From: Rhynchosporium graminicola
Lineage: Eukaryota > Ascomycota > Leotiomycetes > Helotiales > Ploettnerulaceae
DNA: 64,000 nt
Reading direction: 5' to 3'
Assembly (NCBI GenBank): GCA_900074885.1
Contig: FJUW01000007.1
Span: forward strand, 4,826 to 68,825
How positions within the stretch are numbered: the first letter of the stretch is position 1; the number at the start of each line of letters is the position of its first letter. Made by a program: the position numbers and the translations under genes. Below the pieces are notes generated by a model. That model had not been told where the DNA came from, ran no database searches, and worked only from the letters and a program-made list of their open reading frames with translations. Below are positions 55,434 to 64,000 of the stretch, one piece after another.

Positions 55434-55823
55434 GATGGCGGATGTTGTTGTGGTAATGGGGTTGATGGATGAGTATTGACAATAGAGTTGGTCGTGAGGG
55501 TCTCGTGAGGCGAGGCTGCGGAGAGTCCGCCTGATGACGATAGGTAGGATTGAGGCCTTTTGATCATAGATTTGACTATTGGATTCGCGAATATTATTTT
55601 ACGTCCAACGTCGGAGATTAGAGGGCACCAAGGGTGATGTTAGAAGTATCTGGACTTGGTGACATTCCCAATCAACAATGAGATGTCGTTTACTTATACT
55701 ATAATATCATTCAGGCTACCGAATAGCCGAGCCAGCCTATCTTCAGAGCCAAAACACGAGGCTGAGGACTTGAAAACCACAAAGTATCATGAACTCTCCC
55801 TCTAACAACTTCTCGCATTCACG
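55434..55823. promoter_or_regulatory. shared divergent promoter of sgf73 and the RED-like gene
   Basis: Only 390 bases separate the two start codons. A CCAAT box on the minus strand (ATTGG at 55578-55582) lies about 145 bases upstream of the sgf73 start. Both products act in gene expression (transcription and splicing), so co-regulation is plausible but inferred. Confidence 0.5.
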
Positions 55824-57459
55824 ATGAACAATTCCCAATTTCGTAAATTAGTACTTGATACACCCGCGCGACAAGCCTCCTCGTCTTCACCAACTGACAA
55901 TTCTACCCAGCGCAATGGCGTAACACCTTCTGCTTTGGGATCTCGAATGCGCAGTTCCATTCCCATGACACCGTACGTTCTCCTCGCTTTGCAAAACAGA
56001 TCTAGGAACTGATTTTGAAAGGCGCACAATAGCGGGCTATAGCTCGACCAACGCCTTTGCCCGCCAACTCGCTGAACGCAACGCCTCTGCCGCAGCTTCC
56101 GGACCGTCCAAGAAGTTCCGTTCAGCAGCCGCTCCTAAAGGCGCAAAACTCGCGGAAGGATACACGGACCGGAGTAAGCAGCTAAGGGGTGGGGATGAAG
56201 AAGAGGAGGAGAATGACAAAGTCACGAGGGTCAAGGCGTTGGAGGAGATGATGAAGTTACAGCAGATTGACGAGGAGACTTTTATCAAATTGAGAGAGGA
56301 GATTTTGGGAGATGAGGTTAAGGACAGGGCGAAATTGGTGAAGGGATTAGATTGGGGGCTTTTGGAGAGGGTCAGGAGGGGTGAGGTGGGGGTAGAGGAT
56401 GTTCTTGATGGAGGGAAGAGGGAGGAGGTGGTGGATGAGGAGGGAGAAGATGTTAATGATGAGTTTGAGAGGCTGGAGGATATTAAAGTCGAAGCCGTGA
56501 TCAAGGAACGAGAGAAGAAGAAAGGCGAAATGGCACCACCTGCGTTGACGGGGAAGAAGAGGAATCGTGATCAGATTCTAGCGGACATGAAAGCTGCAAG
56601 ACAAGCGGCCAAAGAAGCTGCGGCTCCGAGTCTAGGGGCGAAGTTTAAGAAGGTTGGAGAGAGCAGAGCAAGAAGTAGGATTGAGAGAGATGGGAAGGGG
56701 AGAGAGGTGCTGATTACAGTTGATGAACAGGGAAACGAGAAGAGGAAGGTTAGGAGGGTACAGGAACCTGAGCCAGAGAAGGGCCATAATCTTCCAATGC
56801 CAGAAAAAGATGTCAAGCCTTTGGGAATGGAGGTACCAGATATTCCGAAGGTTGAGGAGGAGGAATATGATATGGATATCTTTGATGGGATGGGAGATGA
56901 ATATGATCCTTTAGCTGGGCTTTCGGACGAAGATTCTGATGTTGAGGAGGGCGAAAAAGAAAGTGAAAAGGAAGATGGAGAAATCAAACCAGCTCCTGGA
57001 AGCATGGCACCACCTCCCAAACCTGCATCATCACGGAATTACTTCAACGAGCCCAGCAAATCCACAACGGACGACTCATCCAGACCAGCCGCTCTCACGG
57101 ATCCCACAATCCTTGCCGCACTCCGTAAAGCCTCATCTCTTAACCTTCCCACCTCAGAACCCTCAAACGCAGAAGAAGCAGCTAAAGAAGCAAGACGGAA
57201 GAAGATGTTGGAAAGAGATGATCGTGATGCTCAGGATATGGATATGGGATTCGGGTCCAGTCGGTTCGCCGATGAGGAGGACTTCGAGGAGAAGAAAATT
57301 AAGCTGAGTGAGTGGGGAAAGGGAGGTGACGATATTGAGGAAGAGAGTGGGAAAGGGAAGGAGAAGAGGAAAAGGGGGCCGAAGAAGAGGAAGGGTGATA
57401 GCAATAGTGCGGCGGATGTTATGAAAGTACTGGAGGGAAGGAAAGGAATGGGGGCTTGA
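55824..57459 (+). CDS. RED-like (IK/Smu2-type) pre-mRNA splicing factor
   Basis: Two exons (55824-55972, 56022-57459) with a 49-nt intron give 528 residues. The N-terminal region has NSQFRKLVLDTP and, at about 85-135, KLAEGYTDRSKQLRGG followed by KVTRVKALEEMMKLQQIDEE, which fits the RED N-terminal domain. The rest is very acidic/basic and disordered, with EEEYDMDIFDGMGDEYDPLAG around 345-365 and a basic C-terminal patch (KEKRKRGPKKRKGD). RED works with Smu1 in activation of the spliceosomal B complex. The domain call rests on the YxDRxKxRR-like and LEEMMKLQQI-like segments; the overall size agrees. Confidence 0.75.
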
Positions 57460-58394
57460 TCTGCCTTTTTAGCATCGATATTAGCCAATGTTTAGCGGAA
57501 AAAACCAGACTCTGCATATTGACATCAGAACAAGTGGCCCGTTTTGAGGAATCTAATATCGTCTCGACAGGAAGTGCCTGTTGAGTTCAATATGTTCTCA
57601 TAGTCAAGTCTCGTAAGATCTTGTGGATTTCAAAAACAAGCCAAGCACTGGAATCATATCGTGACTTCGATATTCTTGACCGTCCTACCTACTTAACTGC
57701 CTGTCGTTGATATCGATAGCCTTTTGATCGCCAAGAGAAACTCACGAGGGGAATGTTGATTGCTTCAGCAAGCGAGGTGGTATGTAAAGTCAATTAACGC
57801 TTCTATCTCCAGTTTGATGCATTTTCACTTTTTTGGAACCTCGTCTGCGAATTCTGGACTGCATAGCGATGGAAGTAGTCTCGTCGCGAATTCCTACCTC
57901 TCCAGCCCATCAGCTCGATCCCTGGAAGTATATTTGCTTACCTTATAGAGGCACGCCTCAGATTCTTCGGTCACACCCGATGACCCCGCGCGCAACTTGT
58001 CCCTCGGCGCGGTATCGCCCTAAAAGATGGCGTCAAGGCGGTCGGTAATGGCCTCTGGGAATTGAGCTGGAGAAACATCGGGGCCGGCATACTTATAATC
58101 AGATCTGATAATAAATCTACATGTCATCGCTGACTTTTACCTTCATCATTGATCTACAACCACGACTTCGACTCTCAAGATACATATCGACCCCGTCCAC
58201 CAGACTTTGATTATAACCACTCGACATCTCTATACTTATACTGCGTTCTGGCTGATTGCGGATTTATAACCAAGGCACTGCTACCAACTAGATGCGATAA
58301 ATCCAAGTCAATTGACTCCTCCCTCCTTCACGGACTACAATCCTCAACAATACCAACTTATATGCTTCGAAATACCATCCTCCCTTCAATCATA
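57460..58394. other. intergenic region and 5' leader of the reductase gene
   Basis: No separate gene is supported. The frame of the downstream reductase is open back to 58149, so the true start could lie further up, but the sequence before 58362 lacks coding character. Confidence 0.4.
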
Positions 58395-60215
58395 ATGTCT
58401 CGACCTACCGTCCTCCGTACAATGACAACTTCTCATTGCATCCCCGAAGAGCCCGTCAATAATTTCACAAAAGTATCCTCCGTCCCAGGCCTATCTTACT
58501 CATCCTCCTCCTCCGCCGACGAAATCGAGGAACCTCCTCGTCCACGCCGCGCAAGCACGAAGCTGATCTCTCAGAATGCGGCAGATATCCAGCGTCTAAT
58601 TGGCGAGCCTGGCACGAAGTTAATCGAGAAATGCTGTGGTGGGGGATGTTGTATGGCGTTAACGAAAACCGACGGATGGACATACGAGCGCGTGCCACTA
58701 CCTGACAACGACGCGTTCAGGGCTCTGGGATTAAAGATTGGGAGCATTCCTACGACATTATCCAGTCTACCTGATGTACCAGCTCAGACTGTCCATATCT
58801 CGTCGATTAAGCAAGGCGCTTTGCCACCGGTGGAGGAACTTAAGATCTCGGCTACGGGCGAGGAGGCTATTGACTTCACACCCCACCTTACAACAGAGGA
58901 GACAAAGTTAGATACGAGTGTGCACCCACCGAGTTTCGTGCAGCCGCATCCTCCTTACGATGTTTATTCTGCGAAGATTTATAATACGCGCGAGCTTACG
59001 AAGCCGGGAGCCGAAAAGAGGACATATCATTTTGATTTGGATGTGACAGACTACCCAGAGGAATCAGGTGTTGATTTCAGGGTTGGAGGAGCTGTTGGAA
59101 TGGTTGCTCCAAATGAACCCAGTATCGTCGATGAGCTGATGGATCTCCTTCTCATCCCACGTTATCTCCGCGATAGAGATATCCTCCTGAAGACAGACGG
59201 TGGAAGATGGCCAACAGTCTGGGGCGATGAGCAAGCTAGAGAGTTGACTTCGACAAGACGAGTACTCTTAACCTGGTGTTCCGACATCCAATCCTACCCG
59301 CCCACAAAACAACTTCTCCGTCTCCTGGCTGAATACGCCTCCAACCCCGACGAGAAAAAAGTCCTGCTCTTCCTCTGCTCCGCTGAAGGTCAGGGCGTAT
59401 TCTGTGATTTCAGAACCGGTCCACATATCACCATTAACCAACTCCTCCACGCTTTCCCTTCATCAAAACCACCTCTCGATCACCTCCTCTCGCAACTCCA
59501 ACAGCTCATGCCACGATTTTACAGTATGTCTAACGACCCTCACGAGAACTGTGTATATACCGCCGGTTGTCGTCGCCTTATCGAAATCGCCGTTACCGTT
59601 CACGAAACGCCAAATTGGCGCGGTGGACCACGAACTGGTCTCGGATCAGGCTTCTTCGAGAGACAAGCACATAAGTTCCTCGAGGCAGAGAAGAAGGGTG
59701 AGAAAACCGATCTGAGAGTCCCAATGTTCAAGGGACTTATGGCCAATCCGCTCGCTAAGGAGTTTGTGAGTGATGGGCCGATGCTGTTGATTGGTGCTGG
59801 GGTTGGTGTCGCGCCTTTCAGGGGGTTTGTGCAGAGACGGCTGAAGAATGCGAATTGTGCGAATAAGGTGTGGGTCTTGCAGGGTGTGAGGGATAGCTTG
59901 TTGGATGAGCTTTATTCCGGGGAGTGGGGTGTGCATGAGAGTGAGGTTAAGAAGGTCGTTCAGTCGAGAAAGCATACAGGGAAGGGGAAGTATGTGCAGG
60001 ATGAAGTTAGGGCGCAAGCTGATCTGGTTTGGTTCATCATCAATGCTCTTGATGGACGGGTGTTTGTGTGTGGCAGTAGTAAGGGGATGGGCGAGGGTGT
60101 GAAGGAGGCGCTTGTGGATGTTGTTATGGCGAAGGGCAATTTGAGTAAGGAGGAGGCGGAGACGTTTTGGAAGTTGAAGGGGGAGGCTGGGCAGTATATT
60201 GCTGAGACGTGGTAG
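58395..60215 (+). CDS. FNR-type NADPH/FAD reductase without flavodoxin domain, Cys-rich N-terminus
   Basis: One exon. From the ATG at 58395 (A at -3) the protein has 606 residues; upstream in-frame ATGs at 58362 and 58149 are less likely. Numbered from 58149, a cluster CCGGGCC lies at 162-168. The FAD domain with the CPR-type helical insertion spans about 270-520, including RFYSMSN (456-462) and the pyrophosphate loop TGLGSGFF. The NADPH domain spans about 545-685 with GAGVGVAPFRGF (549-560) and VCGSSKGMGEGV (640-651). The end, QYIAETW, has the terminal aromatic expected to stack on FAD. This is the C-terminal half of a diflavin reductase (CPR, sulfite or methionine synthase reductase type) with no FMN domain. 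The electron acceptor is unknown. Confidence 0.85.
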   Translation: MSRPTVLRTMTTSHCIPEEPVNNFTKVSSVPGLSYSSSSSADEIEEPPRPRRASTKLISQNAADIQRLIGEPGTKLIEKCCGGGCCMALTKTDGWTYERVPLPDNDAFRALGLKIGSIPTTLSSLPDVPAQTVHISSIKQGALPPVEELKISATGEEAIDFTPHLTTEETKLDTSVHPPSFVQPHPPYDVYSAKIYNTRELTKPGAEKRTYHFDLDVTDYPEESGVDFRVGGAVGMVAPNEPSIVDELMDLLLIPRYLRDRDILLKTDGGRWPTVWGDEQARELTSTRRVLLTWCSDIQSYPPTKQLLRLLAEYASNPDEKKVLLFLCSAEGQGVFCDFRTGPHITINQLLHAFPSSKPPLDHLLSQLQQLMPRFYSMSNDPHENCVYTAGCRRLIEIAVTVHETPNWRGGPRTGLGSGFFERQAHKFLEAEKKGEKTDLRVPMFKGLMANPLAKEFVSDGPMLLIGAGVGVAPFRGFVQRRLKNANCANKVWVLQGVRDSLLDELYSGEWGVHESEVKKVVQSRKHTGKGKYVQDEVRAQADLVWFIINALDGRVFVCGSSKGMGEGVKEALVDVVMAKGNLSKEEAETFWKLKGEAGQYIAETW

Positions 60216-61901
60216 ATACGTACCGGAGAGTTGGATTTTGGAAGACAGCAGCACTTGTACTTATGGGATTTTGCCCTGCTGCTGGGGCGATGTGTACGAA
60301 GGGCGTTTTGGGATAGGGGTTGATGGAATAGGTTGTTCATGACAGACGACACGATATGATATGGCTGAAGGGAAAATAGATGAGAGCGACGCCCACAAAA
60401 TAATTCGCTTTTGAGATGGATACCTTGGATAGGATGATAAGAGATGAATAAAGATAAACTGAGCAATCAAACATGACAATCAGAAACAAGAGCTCATCAC
60501 TTATACAGTAAGCACAGCCAGATCCGCTAAGCCCGTGCAGCTATCTCCGTTTCCGTCTCGGTCTTTCAATCATTTTCTTGAGCTGTGCCTTAGACCCGTG
60601 ATTGATGGCATTGTGAGATATCGATGGAACAATAGAATGGTTTTAATCACCATCTCCACGCCGCGTTCCACCACGTTGTAGGGACCCATTTGACAAAGAT
60701 GTGGGCGGTTCGTGGGGGTTTGATGAATAAGTGGGAAGCCAGATATTGATAGATAAATACTTGATGAGCGGCGAGCTTCATGGTTCGAATCTGGTGACGA
60801 AGACCCTGTTGAGACATGAATATTGAATTATTTTATACTATTCATTTACAAGTGCCCGCTGTGCTCCATTGTAATATTAGTGCCTTTTAGAGGTGGTTAT
60901 AATGACATTTTTCACATTTCACAGTCGATCCAGCGAAAACTTAGCAAATATTACGCACCTCAAGATTTCCAATTGCTGCCTTATCACGAAAGGAAGAGCG
61001 TACATAAGACTAGCCGTTTTCGTTGGAATTTCATAGAGTTTTGTTGCATGTCGCAGTATTGATAAACAGTTTGTCATCGGCTTGTTCGAGTAGCGAGTCC
61101 GGCATAATGCGTTATCAGATACGGTAAAATACTTAGGGACATCTCATCGGGCGCACACATACCTTTCATTTTGAGAAAGGGGGAAAGTATTACTAATGAA
61201 TAGTGGGAATGTTAGAGTCTCGAAGAATGATATCGCTCAATGTGTGGGCCAGACTGCATGTAAAGTCCCGTCTGGGATACCAAATACGGACATCCGTAGA
61301 TGTGCATGCGTTCAAGCTAAGGTCAATCTGCGGTGAGGCGAAAGTACGTGGATTGAGGGGACTTGAGGCATAAGGAGATGAGTATACATGCTGGCTTTTG
61401 CCATGAGGTGTTTGGATAGACTTATGGTTTCGTACTACCGATATCTCGAAATTGAATCTCGTCAAAAACCGGCTCGCTATACATATACGAAGTAGGTAAA
61501 CAAGAAGTAAATTAGAGGACCGACATCCACTTTAACTCCGGGGTTGTACCCCGCCAAACGTACCCCGCATCAAGCATCCTCTTACGTAGGTAGGTATGAG
61601 GTTTCTACTCCCTCGCTCCGCCAAACGAAGAGAAAGCAATTTTGAGTGACGTTCGGCAACCTTGTCCTATTGGTATGAAAGTGTACATCTGATAAACTAG
61701 AGCACGTCAGACTTGTACAGCTACCCTGTATCGGTTCCTAGCTATCAAAAAGAGCAAGCCGAGCTATAGGCAAGTACAAGTTTGACATCTTCACTCTTTT
61801 TCCTCTCCTCAAACTTCGTTCGTTGATTCGTTATCAAGTCGGGATTTGTGAGTGATTACATATCACTTCAACCCTTTCCACCTATTTCAATCGACAGCAA
61901 C
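60216..61901. other. intergenic region upstream of the SDR gene
   Basis: No supported gene is present. The frames seen (for example 60823-61062 and 61193-61465) have no motif. A B-box-like GGTTCGAATCT at about 60782 has no tRNA body. It contains the G/C-rich palindrome listed next. Confidence 0.4.
61539..61568 (+). promoter_or_regulatory. CGGGGT-TGT-ACCCCG palindrome and repeated TACCCCGC
   Basis: CGGGGT (61539-61544) and ACCCCG (61548-61553) are perfect inverted repeats with a 3-base spacer. TACCCCGC occurs at 61547-61554 and again at 61561-61568. This resembles a zinc-cluster factor site (CGG-n-CCG), and GCGGGG also fits the CreA core SYGGRG. It lies about 335 bases before the SDR start. 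Confidence 0.4.
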
Positions 61902-63005
61902 ATGACTTCCCTCCGCCTCCTCCCCCGTGTAACGTCTCTGGCTCCGAAGGCACGACCTCTTCTCACAAAAGCTTCGATATCTAGCTCTGTCCGACTCTGC
62001 AATGCTTATCAATCTCGCAGTCCTCCCAAAGCTCCAGACGCAGAAGCAGTCGCTCTCAAAAAAGGCCCATCTCCAACATATCTAGGAACAACAAAACGCC
62101 TACCAGAATTCAATCTCGTAGATAAAGTCGTGCTTGTCTCTGGAGCTGCGAGGGGATTGGGATTGGTGCAGGCTGAAGCTCTATTGGAAGCCGGTGCTAC
62201 GGGTACGTCTCATTTCAGATTCTTGTTAAGTGAGTGTACATTCGAATTGTCATTGACAAAAGGCAGTCTACGCTCTCGATTGCCTCGAGACTCCCTCCAA
62301 AGACTTCTTTCGCGTACAAAAGCGCGCAGAGACCGAACTAGGCACTTCTCTATCATACAAGAAGGTTGATGTCCGAGAAGTCGAGCAGCTGAATACTATC
62401 GTTGAGGAAATAGCGACCAAACATGGACGGCTGGATGGATTGATCGCAGCAGCTGGTATCCAGCAGGAGACTTCCGCGCTGGATTATACAGCTGAAGATG
62501 TAAATCGCATGCTGAGTGTTAACGTAACTGGTGTTTTCATGACGGCGCAAGCGGCAGCGAAACAAATGGTTAGATTTGGGAATGGAGGGAGTATTGTTAT
62601 GATAGCTAGTATGAGTGGGACTGTCGCCAATCGCGTACGTATCGTCCCCATCTCTTGTTTCGTCAAACCTTTGACTGACACTATGTGAATCAGGGACTCA
62701 TTTGCCCGGCTTACAATGCTTCGAAATCAGCTGTTATTCAATTAGCTCGTAATTTAGCTATGGAATGGGGCGAGCATAATATCCGAGTTAATACTGTCAG
62801 TCCCGGGTATATCGTTACGGCTATGGTAGAAGCTCTGTTTGAGAAGTTTCCTGAGAGGAAGGAGGAGTGGCCGAAGCAGAATATGCTAGGGAGGTTGAGC
62901 AGACCGGATGAGTACAGAGGTGCAGCGGTGTTCTTGATTAGCGATGCTAGCAGTTTCATGACGGGGAGTGATTTGAGGATGGATGGGGGGCATTCTGCTT
63001 GGTGA
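61902..63005 (+). CDS. short-chain dehydrogenase/reductase with mitochondrial-type leader
   Basis: Three exons (61902-62202, 62267-62634, 62694-63005) give 326 residues. The first ~35 residues are Arg/Ser/Leu-rich without acids (MTSLRLLPRVTSLAPKARPL), a likely mitochondrial presequence. The Rossmann part has SGAARGLG (80-87) and the AAAGIQ variant of NNAG; the active site has IASMSG and Y230-x3-K234 (YNASK). VNTVSPGYI and GSDLRMDGGHSAW close the fold, as in the classical SDR family of polyol or sorbose-type reductases. The substrate cannot be told. An in-frame ATG 18 codons upstream was not chosen because the sequence between looks non-coding. Confidence 0.9.
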
Positions 63006-63481
63006 GCATTGGTAAGGGATAATACGTACGATGGATAGGATTTTGAAGATGTATGGCAGAAAATGATACTCATAGGTAAGTTGTTTGTTAGGTTATGAGG
63101 AACTAACTCAGAGTAGACGAAAGAATAATATCAAGCATTAATAAGACAAGATCAATGAAAACTGAAGAGGACCTCTTCAAGAGGTGCTTACCAAATATAT
63201 TTGGATAGGGAATACTTCAACGAATCTATACACGCCTCTTTTATGGTCTAGCGAATTTCTTAGATTAGCTTTAGATCAATAACGACAGACGAAAGGATCG
63301 AATGAAATTTGTGCTCTGTTGCCAAAGTGATTGTTTGTTGACATCCGTCTGCTATTATCCTTAGCGCCCTCGCTTCCTTCCGCCGCAATCGATAAGCCAG
63401 TCCAAAGGCCAGCTATCAACAACGACGTCAATACCATTCCACCACCCATCTAACTACGCCCTCTTTACTTCATATGGCACG
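63006..63481. other. intergenic region
   Basis: Spacer between the SDR 3' end and the Yos9 start; no feature is recognised. Confidence 0.4.
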
Positions 63482-64000
63482 ATGCAGCAAATTATTGCCG
63501 CTATTTTTGCTGTACCGCTAGTTTTAGCCAGTCAAACCGTGTTCAGTGTCCACGATGATATTTTGGCCTTTCCTCAAGTTGTTCCTCAAATCCACCTTGT
63601 AATATAAAGCTAACAGCTCCCAGTACGACGTCATATTCTCCGACTCCTTCATCTCAGACGTCGAAGCCAGTCAGATAGTCGAACGAGCTTCCGCCGGCAT
63701 CCAATCTTCTTCCCAGAGCTCCTCCCCCTCCACCGGCATCGAATCTCGGAAAGATGACGTTCCCTTCGATTCCCAACGCCAGACCTACGAGATGATGTAC
63801 CTGAACGACGAGCAACATCTCTGTACAATACCCATCGTCAACATTCCCCTCAAGAACGAGACATCCGAAGCAGAGGCCAGGGCGGCAGAGCAAAAAGAAC
63901 TCTTGCGCGCAACGAACAAAGGCTGGGAATTACTCCAAGAACTAGATGGCGGATGTTTATATTTCGTGTCCGGATGGTGGTCGTACGCATTCTGTTACAA
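63482..64000 (+). CDS. yos9: ER lectin Yos9/OS-9 homologue, 5' part (truncated by window end)
   Basis: Exon 1 (63482-63577) encodes a signal peptide (MQQIIAAIFAVPLVLASQ) and SVHDDILAFPQ. A 46-nt intron with a weak GTTGTT donor and a GCTAAC branch site follows; exon 2 starts at 63624 and runs off the window. The visible product has YDVIFSDSFIS, then the start of the MRH lectin domain: YEMMYLNDEQHLCTIPIVN and, after a charged stretch, ATNKGWELLQELDGGCLYFVSGWWSYAFCY, which is the family signature. Yos9 reads trimmed mannose glycans on misfolded proteins in the ER and hands them to the Hrd1 ubiquitin ligase. The MRH remainder and any HDEL-like tail lie outside the window. Confidence 0.93.

Noticed and set aside
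59646..60254. 202-codon antisense frame over the reductase gene
   Set aside because: Overlaps the NADPH domain of the supported gene; no motifs of its own.
60740..60800. tRNA-like GGTTCGAATCT
   Set aside because: The T stem does not pair and there is no cloverleaf.
1..64000. CRISPR arrays, bacterial operons or replication origins
   Set aside because: The sequence is eukaryotic with spliceosomal introns; no regularly spaced short repeats were seen.

Overview
The window looks like a contig from a filamentous ascomycete. The evidence is small spliceosomal introns (mostly 44-90 nt, GT..AG, with CTGAC/CTAAC-type branch sites), ascomycete-type gene families (Sgf73, Yos9, RED-like, NECAP, MARVEL-type membrane protein) and a transposon block damaged by RIP (C-to-T change at CpA). 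A leotiomycete-like fungus is my impression only; nothing here proves the class. A 37-base N gap inside a poly-C run (22937-22973) shows this is a draft assembly, so single-base frameshifts need caution.

Layout. 1-9.67 kb is a RIP-degraded island. A complete Ty3/gypsy chromovirus with two 182-bp LTRs and a 5-bp target duplication (2306-9150) sits inside a reverse-strand pogo/Fot1-type transposase, whose N-terminal half is at 9151-9500 and C-terminal half at 820-2305. A third LTR (638-819) marks another copy. 9.67-17.1 kb has almost no convincing genes but holds a diverged 112/116-bp direct repeat with a hairpin. At 17168-20713 is a nine-exon S8 subtilase-like gene that has lost the catalytic Asp and His and carries a +1 shift in an A8 run. 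21.6-23.8 kb holds a degraded reverse-strand gene, the N gap and a hypothetical reading frame.

From 25 kb on the sequence is ordinary euchromatic gene space: a four-helix MARVEL-type membrane protein; a NECAP endocytic adaptor; an unknown coiled-coil protein; an SMP-30 lactonase with a 10-nt first exon; a DUF676-type alpha/beta hydrolase with N-terminal repeats; a soluble cytochrome b5; a WW-domain protein; a KpsF/GutQ-like SIS sugar isomerase; an unknown nuclear-type basic protein; a mitochondrial inner-membrane protein; a Ser/Thr-rich predicted GPI-anchored surface protein; Sgf73 (SAGA) divergent from a RED-like splicing factor; an FNR-type reductase without a flavodoxin domain; a mitochondrial-type SDR; and the 5' end of the ERAD lectin Yos9/OS-9.

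The genes do not form an evident pathway cluster. They are mainly independent housekeeping or lineage-specific loci. The most notable items are the nested transposon with an antisense reading-frame relic, the catalytically altered subtilase, the FMN-less reductase with a cysteine-rich motif, and the bacterial-type SIS isomerase.
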